Part shown: positions 36,734-48,475 of the stretch, in pieces
Layout of the letters: every line of letters starts with the position of its first letter
Position numbering within the stretch: position 1 is the stretch's first letter
Assembly (NCBI GenBank): GCA_018257865.1
Contig: JAEUBA010000024.1
Coordinates: 307,978 to 371,977 of the forward strand
DNA: 64,000 nucleotides
Reading direction: 5' to 3'
Origin: Stereocaulon alpinum
Taxonomy: Eukaryota > Ascomycota > Lecanoromycetes > Lecanorales > Stereocaulaceae
Translations under genes and position numbers: made by a program
The notes under the pieces: generated by a model
The model's input: only the letters and a program-made list of their open reading frames with translations
The model's database searches: none
Told to the model about the DNA's origin: nothing

Positions 36734-38228
36734 GATGGAGTTAGGGGGATTATATGGGAGAACAGTACGCCCATGTCGTTTAGGTAATGTCACAAAGCAC
36801 TGGATTTTGTATCTATGGGAGCATTGGTGCATTTGGGTCTCACAGATAGACGGGAGGGCAAGAAAGGCTTTACATACGGACGTTTTATGACTCATGGGGG
36901 GAATGTATGCGTCTGCTCGATGGTGTTGAGAGCCTACCTACTCTCTCGGTAGGACGTGGATATAGGTAGCATGTCTATGAGTCTTACTCCGGCACAATAA
37001 TTGATCTAGTCGTGAGGCAGGCTTTGTACAACCCCGTCAATCGAGCAGCCCATTCATCTAGATATACCGTTATCCAAAACGAATTCGAAGACACCACACC
37101 CTCTGCCCGATCCAAAGCCATGCCCAGCTAGTCCCCTTCTTTCCCCCTTCCCCCCCTTAAACCACGACCCCCTCCTCCAACCCCTCCACACCCAATCCTC
37201 ATTCTTCTAACTCCCCACCTCAACAAATAAACCACGAAAACATCTCGCTATCCCCATACCAAAACACAAGAGCCCATCCAGACGGCTGCTACTTGACGAA
37301 TTCATCATGTTGATCATGCCGAGTTGAAAGCCGTGCTCCATGAGATAAGGTAAGGTGATATGGTAGGGGATTTTCAATCGAGACCGCGTATGGTGGGGGA
37401 AGGCATGTAGTCTGATATGGAGAGACAGCGAGAGAGAGGGAGAGGGAGATAAGCAGGACAGATGGATTGGGGATGGGATATGGCCTATTGATTGATTTGA
37501 TGGGTTGTTTCGTTTGTTGATAGGATGGGTAGTTGTAGAGGGAATGGTAGAGGGATTGGTGGATGAGAGGTAGTATATGTATATGAGGTGGGTGATTTGT
37601 GATTGGAAGGATTGTATTTAGAGAGAAGCGTGAGGAGGAAGCAGGATGATGTACTGAAAGTAGTGTGTAGAGAATAGTAGACTGAGCTCACAGTTATAAA
37701 AAGAACGAGATTAAACTGCACCCGTCCTGAGATTCGAACATTTTCATTCCTTCTATTCCATATTGAATCCTAGGCTTTCTATAGACACATCCTACCCACA
37801 CAGGCGCCAATTTTATGCCATGCCATGCCGACCGCTTATTCGGCGCCCAGATGCATTGATACAGTACCAGCTGATGCAGCCTTGGCCCGACCTCATGAGA
37901 AAATAGAACGCTCGCTGTAATAACATAAATCTCGTCACTTTTGAAACCCCAGTGCCATGCTTTGTCCTTTACGAGGAGACCTCCATCAACCTCCTTATGC
38001 CAATGTGTGTGCCACTCTATTGTATCGCACACGAGAGAAGTGGAAGGACATGCACGCTAATCCAAGATGGACACGCTGATGAATTCGGACATAGTGGTAT
38101 GCAATGCCACAGCCATCACTGGGACAATCTGGTTACCACTGACGGGTACCGGAAAGTGTACAGTGCAATCCTTCGAACAACGTCGAGGTGTAGAATGGTG
38201 ATATGCACGATATCGACGCCCACTGTAG
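36734..38228. other. Convergent intergenic region with strong strand asymmetry
   Basis: 1.5 kb between two convergent genes. The plus strand is C-rich and nearly lacks G at about 37125-37275, then G-rich and nearly lacks C at about 37390-37690, including a GA tract at 37424-37450. No protein-coding frame has family signal; a 78-residue minus frame at 37485-37721 is a product of the skewed composition. Confidence 0.5.
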
Positions 38229-41200
38229 TCAACCTCCTTTCCGCTCAGCCTCATTCGGCGGCAGCGATTCACCGGGAACCACCTGGCCCGAATTAGGCCT
38301 CGACTTATTCTTCTTTCCCTTCTTGCCAGACTGCTGCTGCCAGCTGTTACTCTGTTGCTGCCAACCATTGACTTGAGGTTGCGGCATATGTGCCTTGGGG
38401 CTCCTTGGGGGATCTTCATGGTGTGCCTTCGACTTAGGGCTCAGAGGCATTTCAGGCGCTCTAGTACCTTGAGTAAAATTGGAAGTCGATATACCATTCG
38501 GCTTCTCAGCCAAAGGGGCTTTAGGCTTCGCTTGCTTCGCACGCGCAAGCTCGGCGAATGATGGTATGTAGAGGTCCAGGTTGTTAATACGGCTGTTACT
38601 ACGCTGTGTATCTGCGGCCGCATGATCCCTACGTCTAGCTAGAGGCGATGGCGTCCTGACCTCTCGGACGGGTGATAGCAGCGGATTTTGCACGTGTTGA
38701 TTATCGGATCGACCGTTTGTAGCGTCAGGTTTCAGTTCCGCCTTTGTATTTGGGAAAGTGGTGTGTGGACTGTCCGTAGCCGCGACTCCGTTAGTCCTCG
38801 CTGCTGGGTGGCTAATCTCGTGTTCTCCGAACTGTATACCCAAACCACCAGCAGACCTCCCAACTCTTTCTGGGCGCTGAGGCGCTCTTGACAAGCTCTG
38901 ATGCTCGGCTACTTGGTGGGTTGCCTGTCGCGTCGCGACGTCATGGGTCCCATTCCGGCGGCTGTGAAGAATTTGCGCAGGGTCGGGTGTTGGCTGGGCG
39001 TAGAAATACTGTGGGTGTCCATTGAGTATAAAGCCATCATCCACGACTGGTCCAGTAGGGGTATCATCTGCGGTGACAGGCGTATCATACAGCCGCTCAT
39101 CAGAGCCAGATGTGGCTTCACTTATAGTCGTGGTATGGGAAGAGCTCTCTGGCATGGTGTAATCAGGCATTGCCCATCCATCAGCTCCATTGACGATGAC
39201 TGGACCTGAGGTATGTGCACTTGGTATGGTGGGCTGAATCCTATCGTAACGTGACTGTATTGGTAGAGGAGGCGCAGAGGAAGCGGACCGAATACTGAAA
39301 GACCGATCACGGAATGGTATCGCTGGTGATGGCGACGGAGATCTAGAAGCGTTTCTTAACCTGTTCAAGGTCTGGGGTACGCCTCTAACCCGCGCATGAA
39401 GGTCCTGAAACGTAGGTAGCCGCTGACTTGGGTCCTCTGCGTGATGCCGCATTGAAGGTGAATCATTCACCCAGTACCCCATGTATTCTTTCGGCATGGT
39501 CTCCTCATACTGCTGGTCGACTGACGTTCGTCTTGGATCCTGGTACATGGTTAGATCGGCAGCTCTATATCGACCTTGTGCATTTTCAAGAACATTGCAG
39601 AGCTGTTGCTGCCGAATGTGCTGGTATTGCAAGAATGCATTACTGTTCAGAGGAAGCGGTGGCGCATTCTGTGCACTCAACGTCAAGGAGACGGATTGCC
39701 TAGCAGGCTGAGAGTGGGAGCGATGGTTCGAGGACGATGAACTGTCGGCGGCAGAGGATCGGTGCATTGTGCGCCTCATATCCGGTTGGGCGTGCTTCAA
39801 TGAAGGAGAGGAAGGCTGGGTATGAACACTCTGCTGTGGTGTGCCAGGTACCTGAGGATACGGAGAGGGATGGAAGTATTGACCGTTGCGTATTGGAGCA
39901 GTAAGAGGTATGTGGCTGCTCATGAACACCCGCTGAGATTGATCCATTGGCGATGGTTGCGGTACTGCAGACGGTTCGCCAGATCGCTGAGCCTGCATTT
40001 GAGCATGCATCTGTGCTTGTGCCTGCAATCGTCGTAGATCATGTTCCTGAGCTTGCAACAATTGATACTCGTTGTAAAGCGCGTCATGGAGCCGAAGTTG
40101 GTCATAACGTGCCTGAGATAGATCCTGTGGAAGGAAATCCCGTCCTAGGGTGTTGTATAGTCCAAGCTGAGGAGCAGCTAGTTTATTCATGCCTGCAGCG
40201 CTGGAAGCTCTCCGATTGGCATGCCCACCATGTCCGCGGCTGCCGTATTGACCATGTCGGCCCCCTCGATTGTTGTAGCCTGCCTTGTGTCCACGCGAAG
40301 ATTGCGACTGACTTCGACTCCGGGTCAGCACCGGCGCCGGTTTTGGTGTTGGCTTCTCCCATATTTTCTCTTCCGTAACAGGAAAGACATATTCCTCCAG
40401 ACATTCATCGAGCTTAGCTTCTTTCACCAAGTCAAAGGCGCGCCTTAATTCTAGATGTATTCCACGGAATGAAGTATCATCTGCTGTATTGCCCAAATTC
40501 CTCTCAGTGTTGAATGGCTCCTCCACGCATAATCTGTTGTTCTGCATCAAATGCCACTTCTTCGCCTCCTTAGATATCAATTTGCCCTCTCGAACAGATA
40601 CGACTTTCTTTTCGTACTCCATATCGAAGGCATAGTATCTGAAGAAGTGGAAGAGAAGCTCTCCGAGCGTGTCGTCATTGGCTTTGCCGAAGCCGCGAAA
40701 GCGCTCAATATCATCGTCCCAGGTAGCTATCAGGCCATCCGGACCGGGACTTCGTTGGTGAGGCTTTTTGTGCAAACAAGGTAAGATGGGCGGATTGCGT
40801 GTCTGGAGGAAGTTCAAAATCAAGCAGATCCATGTGTATGAGCTCAGAGTGCCACCAAGAGCTGCCAATAAGGTTAGTTAGTCTCCAATGCGGGTGGTCA
40901 CCACAAGCAGAACCACATACCAGCGTCGTTCAGTATCCGGCGCTTTGTCCATTGCTTGATGATCATAGCCAAAGGTCTGACCCGGTCATCGATGTCCACG
41001 TAGGTCTTGATCATCCGCGTATTCTCAAGTGCCAGGGTGTTGTTCACGTTCATATCACATGCGAGCTTCAACTCAGGATCCCAGAATTTCACTATTGGCA
41101 CCTTGGCGTGAGATACACAGACGACTCTTTCCATCCCATCTGAATAGCAGTCAGCAAGCTAGTAGCAAACATTCATTCTAGATACCGTACGCTCTGCAAG

Positions 41201-41869
41201 TGCGTTGGCTAGCAAGCACACTCGCTCAAGGGCTTTAAAGGGTGTAGTAATGCAGATGTCAACTGTAATACGTCAGCTCCTACTTAACATGTGTAGTATG
41301 CCATATAGATCACGTTGCTCACCATCCGAGTCGTTCGTGCACAACTTGTTTCCCGAGGACCCAAAAACGTGAACCTTGATGTTGTTGCCAGGCCAGTTCT
41401 CATTCAAAATGCATTCCAATTTCTGTACAAAATCTGCTCTTTTCTTGTCACTCTCCGTGGAAGGCAGTATTCGGTCGTACAGTTCCCTCATGTCGCCATC
41501 CAGCTTATCTCGCTCCTCAGGGCTCAAAAACTTCTTAGGTAGGGTTTTCGGCCTTTCCAGCTGATCTCCACCGATAGAGTATGGTATCCGTCTCCTCGAA
41601 AAGGCCATCCCAGTCTCATATTTGCATCCTTGAATAGATGGCGCTTTGCTCCGTGACTGAATGCCATTCTCTGTCTCGGAATTATTGGACTTGGGAGAAA
41701 TATCCCTCGTAAGCTTTTCAGGCGATGGTGAACGAGCGCTGAAGGACAGCTTTTGCGCTTGCTGGTATGGTGTTGATGGCAGAGATGACGAGTGTTTGGC
41801 GGTTAGCATTGGGCGAGGAACGGAAGCGAGCTGCTGAGTGAGATCGCCTGGACCTTCGTTCTGCGGCAT
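38229..41869 (-). CDS. Cid1-family RNA nucleotidyltransferase (CutA/CutB-like), 4 exons, 1156 aa
   Basis: Cytoplasmic-type terminal nucleotidyltransferase that adds untemplated nucleotides to RNA 3' ends; the Aspergillus relatives CutA and CutB tag mRNAs for decapping. Exons 41869-41323, 41262-41191, 41139-40921 and 40861-38229; introns GTGAGC...TTACAG, GTACGG...TTCAG, GTATGT...GGCAG, all phase 1. The catalytic site is assembled by splicing: FGSSGNKL and TNDSD in exon 1 join VDICITTPF in exon 2, giving the DxD pair. The third acidic residue sits in ACDMNVNN of exon 3. The PAP-associated domain begins exon 4 (LGELLFHFFRYYAFD; EEPFNTERNLGNTADD). The remaining ~600 residues are low complexity, with RG-rich and Gln-rich parts and a Lys-rich end. 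Confidence 0.9.
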
Positions 41870-43503
41870 CGTGATAGTTCCCCCTTGTCACCGGCAGCTT
41901 GCCAACATGTAATTTGTGTGGAAGAAGATTCCCATTGATGGCTGCCCCTAGCGTTGGCGCTCTCTCGAGCGACCCCCTGCACGTTGGATGACAAAGTTAT
42001 GGGACAGGCTTCTAACTCTGGGCCGGTCAGCTTGTGCTAAGAAGGCTTGTGACACTGTTTCAAGATCGCGTGGGCGACTTCCTCTAACGTAGGTCCAGAT
42101 GAAGGTATGGCCAATGTGGAAGTGGATGCAGAGTTGTTACAGCCAAGAGGGGACCAGGGCCGGCGATTGAGTCTCGAATGTAGAAATTAGGGCAGAGGTT
42201 TTGAATGAAAGTCGATGTACAGTGATTTCATGGAAAAGCCAATGTGTCTGGAAATTTATGTTACAGGCGTATAGGTCGCTAAGGAACAGGGAAGGTTGCT
42301 GTAGTCCAGGGGCGGATCCTGGACAGAACCACACACGCTGGGCGGTGTAGGGCAGGCTTCTCTGGCAAGAGACTAGGCTTTACAGAAGGTCCCGGAGGAA
42401 GTGACGACAGTGGTCAACGCGAGGAGAATGTTGTTTGGCAGGGGGGAAGCATGAGTGCTAAGAGAGTTTGTTCTCGAGAGGACAATGGCGCTACTCTTCT
42501 ACTAACCGGCGCTATGCCTTGTGGGGAGGTCAAGGTGATCATTCAGCGCTCGAATGTAAGCAGACTGCGGGCTTTTCCACACCAATACGGCTTACTCTCT
42601 GCGCACGATCGGTATTCATTGATGATGCTATTATAAGATCCTATGCTGTGTATTGTAGGCCTTACCACGCGTTTCTCCGGGTACCTGAACGTTTCAAGGC
42701 TCGGCGGCCAAGCATCCCCTGACTATAAATCATGTGATCTCCGTGAACATCGGAAAAGTACTGGGGTGGATTACTGGACAAATATATTGTTACCTTTGCT
42801 GACTGGAATCGAGCAGGGCGCATGACAGTGACGCAGCCCACAGCGTTTCAATTCCGAAATGCGAATTCCACGTGGCAAGGATCCATGGCCACACCGTATT
42901 TTGCATGCAAGACGTTGACAGAGACCCAGTAGGAGCGGTGTTCTAATTCGGTTTGCAGCTCATTACCGCCCAGCCATTCTAATGACCGTATTCGAGGCCG
43001 CTAGCTTGTCGACTCTGTTGGTCGGAAAACGCGGGAGCCTTAAAACAGTCTCTGAAAACGAGTCTGACAGAGTCATACCGGAGGTGCACTCTGATTGGAC
43101 TCGCGTCGGGCTCATCCATGTGTTCGGGGAGCAGCCACAAGACCCAGGAAGGACCGTTCTTCGTTTTTTGTATCCCCAAAGTCTCCTATTCCTTGATCCA
43201 TGGATGTACCTGCGTTTAACTGGTCTGGATCTGCGCGCGGGAGCAGCCTTATGAGTAGCGCCTGGTGACGTACCTTCGAGTGGAATATCCTTGGCACTGG
43301 ATATCGAAATCATATTAGTATCCCAATGATGCCGTATTATAATGGCCAGTCTGATCCTTACTCGCAGACTATATACTCACTTAGAGGAATATCAAATGTT
43401 CGAGGCTGATTACCCATATAGGACGTCATAAAAGTGATCTGTTTATGATAACAGGTCGACTATATATACTCTTATTATACATCAAGCTCGACCCGACCTA
43501 TAT
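41870..43503. other. Gene-free spacer
   Basis: About 1.6 kb upstream of the nucleotidyltransferase and downstream of the esterase. Frames of 60-116 residues occur on both strands (for example 42963-43313), but none has a recognisable domain or an ATG context worth supporting. Confidence 0.4.
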
Positions 43504-44544
43504 CTACAATTCATCCCTCACCCTCTTCCCCGGAACCCTCCACTCGCTCGGCAAACTCTTACCCTCAAAGAAGTCCACAATGTCCCTCGTCGCATTCCAA
43601 CTCACTGGCCCAAATCTCTGCCTCTCATCATCCTCCTGCCTCTTAATACTCGGCCACCCATGCCCAAACCCCTCAATCATATAATGCACCAACACCTCCT
43701 GCTTCTCTCCTCCCACCCCACACGACCAAGTCCTCTTCTTGACACTTTCCCCGTGCACCTCTCCCTCCCAAGTCGGCTTTTCACCCTCCTTACACCCATT
43801 CCTCACCTTCCACCCCTGTACCCACTCCTCAACAGGCCACGTCTCCCCATCAGGCGTACTCTTCCCATCATAATGTATAACCGGATCCCTACTCCCATGC
43901 ATCTCCAACAGCGGCACCGGCACCCTCCCCGGCCTACAGACATCAAACAACGTCTCCCCCTTCTCAAGCTTCAAACTCTTATCCTTATAAACCGCCCCCG
44001 AAACAATCGCCGCAGCCGCAATCCTCGTAGAAACCCCCTCATCACAAGCCAACAAATCCACCAATCCACCCCCATTCGAAAACCCAACAATATAAACCCG
44101 CTCAAGCGCAATACAATACGTCTTCACCAAATGCTCCAACAGCGCCCCCGCAAACCCAATATCATCCCTCTCCTTCCTCCCCGGCGCCTCAGGATCCCCC
44201 GTCCACATCTTCCCCACACCCTGCGGAAACGCCACAATCGCCCCAAGCGTGTTGAGGAGCGGTTTCGACAATTCACTCTGCCGTTCGAATTCTTGAGCTG
44301 TTTGGCCTTTGCCGTGGAAGGCTATTATTAGGGGCAAAGGCGAGTAGATGTGGTAGTTTGCTGGGAGGTGGAGGAGGTATTGCCGGCTTGAGGAACCGTG
44401 GTGGGCCGGGGGGAGGGTGAGGGTGAGGAGGGAGGAAGAGGCGCCGGGGGTTGGGGGTGGGTGGAGGGGGTGGCCGCAGCCGGGGCTGGCGGTTGTGAGG
44501 GGGAGGAGGGGGAGGGTTGTTAGGAGGAGGGGGAGGAGGTGCAT
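43504..44544 (-). CDS. Secreted esterase, CE1/PHB-depolymerase family (feruloyl esterase-like), 346 aa
   Basis: One exon, ATG at 44542-44544. The signal peptide MHLLPLLLTTLPLLPLTTA is followed by an alpha/beta-hydrolase fold. The oxyanion region is PLIIAFHGKGQTAQEFE, the nucleophile elbow is GFSNGGG, the acid is probably the Asp of MHGSRDPVIHYDGK, and the base is the His of EGFGHGWPS. This is the motif set of fungal feruloyl esterases of the FaeC/FaeD type and related polyhydroxybutyrate depolymerase-like enzymes. It probably cleaves ester-linked phenolics from plant cell-wall polymers; the exact substrate is inference. The signal-peptide and downstream codons give a G-rich plus strand at 44395-44545. 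Confidence 0.87.
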   Translation of the reverse strand: MHLLPLLLTTLPLLPLTTASPGCGHPLHPPPTPGASSSLLTLTLPPAHHGSSSRQYLLHLPANYHIYSPLPLIIAFHGKGQTAQEFERQSELSKPLLNTLGAIVAFPQGVGKMWTGDPEAPGRKERDDIGFAGALLEHLVKTYCIALERVYIVGFSNGGGLVDLLACDEGVSTRIAAAAIVSGAVYKDKSLKLEKGETLFDVCRPGRVPVPLLEMHGSRDPVIHYDGKSTPDGETWPVEEWVQGWKVRNGCKEGEKPTWEGEVHGESVKKRTWSCGVGGEKQEVLVHYMIEGFGHGWPSIKRQEDDERQRFGPVSWNATRDIVDFFEGKSLPSEWRVPGKRVRDEL

Positions 44545-45051
44545 TGTGGTGGGTGGAGGAGTGAGGCGGCGATGGGGGGAAGGAGAAGGTTCGCGGCCTC
44601 TGGGGCTTTGTGTTAATTTGTGTCGATGACGAGGTGGTTTGAGTACCTATTCGATAGACGGGTGTGGTTCAAAATAGTAAGATCTACGAGTTTGCAGGTA
44701 ATATATGTACAATGAAGTGTGTCGTAAATGTACAATAGTAGTTAGCATATTGGGGATGCGGGCTTCACGGATGCGTTAAATTGAGTTTGAGGCTGTTATG
44801 CAGAGGACGTGTCCTGTTCAAAGGTTATCTGATTATTTTGCATGTGCCTCGCTGTCACAGCATTCCACCAATTTTCTTCGCACAGATAGCAGTATGGTGA
44901 TGTTAGGTCTCAGAATTGAGCAGGCGTGGGATATTAAAGTTATTCGTATTTCTACATACATGATATTCCATGAACCACAGCTATAAACCCACAATGCCAA
45001 AGCTGAGTGCTCCAACCGATCACTCTTCTCTCGTCCAAAAACCAAGCAGTA
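44545..45051. other. Intergenic spacer
   Basis: 507 bases between the esterase start and the Brf1 stop, both on the minus strand. It should hold the esterase promoter. No gene was seen. Confidence 0.4.
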
Positions 45052-47421
45052 TTAGTCGGACTCGTATCCCCCTTGCCCTTCATAAGGATCATCATCCGCA
45101 TCGTCGTCATCTTCACTGTCATCGATCCCCTCCTCCACCTCCCCAGCAATACTCTCCAATTCCTTCCGCTGCTCATCCAAGTCTCTGTCCCTAGCCACGC
45201 TCTCCACGTCTACCTCCGGTCCCTTCCCATTCCCATCACCAAGCATCTTTTTAGTTCCACCCGGACTCATCAGCTCCACCTGGCCATACGTATTCACCTC
45301 TCTACCGGGACTGTTCCCCCCAACCGACTCACTTCCCCTCCGGCTGCCAGCGCTGCTAGAGCTAGGCGTGTAAGCATCAACTATCCTGTCGTAATTGACT
45401 TTGCTACTGTACGTCCTCCTCTTCATCATTTTTCCAACTGCTTCAGCTGGTGTAAGAGCAATGGGTGTTCCCTCCTCCCCATTCTCTCCAAGATAATGCG
45501 ACATGTCGCCTATTCGCTTTCTCTTTCGTACACGACGAATGATGACTCGACCGGTGCCATTTTCTTCGTCGAGCTTTGCTTTGAGAAGAGCAGCGGCCTG
45601 CTTCCGGATGTATTCGCGGTTTTCGTGTGTCCAAATGCGGGTTTTGATGGTGACTTCTTCGGGTGTGAGGAGACAATTGGAGACTTCGGGATCGTCGGCA
45701 AATTCGGAGTCGAAAATATCTTTGCTATCGGATATTGGCGGTCTGCGAATAGCTGAGGGTTGGTCTTGAGTTGCTGGAGGCGAAGGAGGGTTGGATGCAG
45801 ACTCGAGAGCCGCAGTGAGCGCTGAAGCATGCTCGATGTTAGTCGGATCGGTCAACGCAACGGTTATATCGGCTTCAAGGCCCAAGTCGACGGTGGGCTG
45901 GGTCAGGGGAGGGGTAGCGGGACTCCCTGATTTACGACGTCGTCTCCGTTTGGCAGGAGGCTCGGAGGTAGCGTTGGTAGAGGGAGGCGCGGCGTCAAGG
46001 TCTGGAGAGGTGGATGACGAGATCGCAGTTGGTGCCTCCGTAGCCGGCTCAGTAACAGCTCGGGATGGGGTTGAAGCCTGTTCAGACAGGCGCCGAGTGG
46101 AAGCATCCAAATCGGGATCAATGGGTATCGGTGGCGGCGGCATATTCTGAGTGTCTATCTCGGCCTGTCGCTGGGTACCAGCGTTGGAGGGCGCAGCAGA
46201 AGGTGCTCTAGACGAAATCACAGTAGGCTGGTCATTGTCTCCGTCATCATCAAAGTCTATATGTTTCTGCTTCCGACTACCCTTCTTCTTGCCCTGCTTC
46301 TCCTTCGCAAAGGCCGGAGGATCCGCATACCGCTCCAGATCGATAGTCCGGAACTCGTCTACAGTCAAAGTACTGCTCTCAGTGCCCTTAAATTCTTCGA
46401 GCCGATTAAAGATGGTCTGTTCCTGGACCTTTACTACGTAAACAACCTCTCGAACAGTTCGGCGGAAATTGTTCATTCGAGCAGCCAATATCAATGCGGC
46501 ACCGCAGATTCCCGCTGGCCGACGACCAGGGGTCATCCAGTCACGGTTCATACGCTGGACAATACGGGCAGCGTCGTTGGCGACTCGCATAGTCTCCTCG
46601 CCGAATTCTAGGCGCTGGCAAAACCGAAGAATTAGATCCTCAGGATTAATAGGTTGCACGATATAGCTAAAATTGAGCAATCGCAGATGTTCGAGCAAGC
46701 ACTTATATATGTTTCCGAGAGTGAAGACATTGACCTATTGGTTGTGTTAGTATTGCCGTTCAAGAGAAAGTATGGCAAAGCTGCTTACTTGTATGACATC
46801 CGCAAGATCAATAAGCATGTGCTGATTAGCATCTCTTTGGATTCGACAAGCAATGTACAAAGCAACCGCCGCCACACTTTTGATTCGACGACCTTGCATG
46901 AAGCCTCCAACTGCCAGCTTGAAGACATTAAAGCCAGAATCCCGGAGTGTGGCTGGCATCCCGAGAGCATATCCGATCTGAGTAATATACCTGTGCCCTA
47001 AACGCTTGTTAGCGCGCTAATATTTGCTGATTGGTGCGGAAAGTTAACCATTGGCCCTAGTCATCTCTCGACTATCGAACAGTCTCTTCGGGTCAATGAC
47101 GTCTCCTCTCTTGGCCACAGCCTGGTCTGCCCCGACATGGTAACCGTGAACAACATGTTGTCCACCGCTTGAAAGACCGTAGCTGACTTCGGAAACCATG
47201 TTGATTTCCATAATGACCGTGCCGCAAGATTTGCATATGGTCTTACCATCTTCGTCCTCACCGCTATCTTTCGCACCGCAAGCTGGGTTCGGACAGTCCT
47301 TGATGTGGACCTTCTTGGACTGAGGTGGTGGACGAGGCTGAGGGTTTGTGAAACTGTCTAGTCTCGCAACCGGCCGTTGGGGCCGGTTCGGCGGCTTTCT
47401 GATTGGGGTTGAGGTTGACAT
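45052..47421 (-). CDS. brf1: Transcription factor TFIIIB subunit Brf1, 3 exons, 754 aa
   Basis: RNA polymerase III initiation factor. Exons 47421-47049, 46997-46789 and 46734-45052; introns GTTAAC...TTTAG (51 nt, phase 1) and GTAAGC...AATAG (54 nt, phase 0). The true ATG is at 47419-47421 (MSTSTPIRKPP); the frame's earlier TTG is not needed. The N-terminal zinc ribbon is CPNPAC...CKSCGTV. Two cyclin-fold repeats follow (RYITQIGYALGMP..SVAAVALYIACR, then GICGAALILAARMNNFRRT). A Ser/Pro-rich linker with KRRRRRKSG leads to the conserved Brf1 TBP-binding segment (SKDIFDSEFADDPEVSNCLL), and the C terminus is highly acidic (DDSEDDDDADDD). Confidence 0.93.
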
Positions 47422-48475
47422 TTTACCGTTTCCCAAAAGGTTTTTGGTTACGACTTCTCCGAAATCATGATCTATCGAGAGTATGCAACGCTACGAAGGT
47501 GTAGAATATAATGAATAAGTTCTAGACGTGGATAGAGTCACCTGATGAGCGGTGCTGTTCTTCGATCTCACACTCAACCTCGAAACCCTAAGCTCCCGGC
47601 CAGATATTGAGCCTATCGCCTGTCAGAAGGCTGAGAGCCAGACTATTGCAGGAGAGCTGGATGAACGCGATGGGTATGCCGACAGTGTTGTGAAGGTTAT
47701 CTTAGTAGGCGTCTTTGGTTGTGTGGTCAAACTTTGAGGCGGGGCAGGGGTCTCGGATTGACTCACCAGACCTCGCTTAATTTTCCCCAAGGAAAAGCTT
47801 GGCGTTTTAGCCCCGAGTTCGAATCTCAGCTTCGCTCCTCAAAGGAAGTCGCTGCAACACCCATTTACTCTCTCACATTGCGTCGTGGTAACGATGATGC
47901 TGCTTGCCTTTCGCGGACGTCACTCAGAGTATGAATGCTGTGCATGATCGTGTAGTCTAGCGGCTTATCGATGTTGGGCGTCTGTGTGCGGACTAATTGA
48001 GTCATCTGTGCCGCTGTTCGAGAGGTCTCTTCAACATGGAATATCTGTTTGCAAATATGCTCAAGATGATGTCTTCGAGGTTGACAAGACGTATGGCAAA
48101 GGTAAGCCAATGCTGTTCCTCAGAATCTGTACAGTGCTAGATATCACGCATAGCACCATTGGTCCCTAGTAGTTTCGCTGCCTACATTGAAGCAAAATTC
48201 GTGTTCTTCTAGTGGGTGCAGCATAATATATACACAGGGGTAACGTTATGCTTAAGGTGCTCATATGGTCCTTCAATCCATCAAGTGCGAGAGTACAGCA
48301 CCATCCATGATACTATCTGGACAGATATTCCACTAGCTGTATATGTATTCAGAAATCGCTCTCTGTCATAAGCAAATGATGATGTCAACATGATTGGATA
48401 ATTTTGGAAGTTGCCACCTTCAAAGCCGCAAGTTCCACGATGACCAGAAGCCGCCCCTCCGTTGTCGATATTCCA
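47422..48475. other. Gene-free spacer
   Basis: About 1.05 kb upstream of Brf1 and beyond the stop of the F-box-like gene. A box-B-like GAGTTCGAATCTC occurs near 47816, but no tRNA could be folded around it. Confidence 0.45.

Noticed and set aside
37485..37721. 78-residue minus-strand frame with a hydrophobic start
   Set aside because: It is explained by the C-poor plus strand, which removes minus-strand stops and enriches Ser/Thr/Pro/Leu codons. No family resemblance.
42963..43313. Overlapping 90- to 116-residue frames on both strands
   Set aside because: Both strands are equally open, there is no domain, and no intron model improves either frame.
43660..44331. 223-residue plus-strand frame
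   Set aside because: It is the antisense shadow of the esterase gene, and its Pro/Arg/Leu-rich text is typical of shadows.
45443..46611. Several plus- and minus-strand frames of 70-250 residues over the Brf1 gene
   Set aside because: All overlap Brf1 exon 3 in other frames and have the composition of shadows. Only the Brf1 frame carries known domains.
47733..47840. Possible tRNA gene: box-B-like GAGTTCGAATCTC with a 7-bp pairing TTTGAGG/CCTCAAA around it
   Set aside because: The T-stem is imperfect, seven extra bases lie between T-arm and the supposed acceptor strand, and no anticodon arm of proper size could be drawn.
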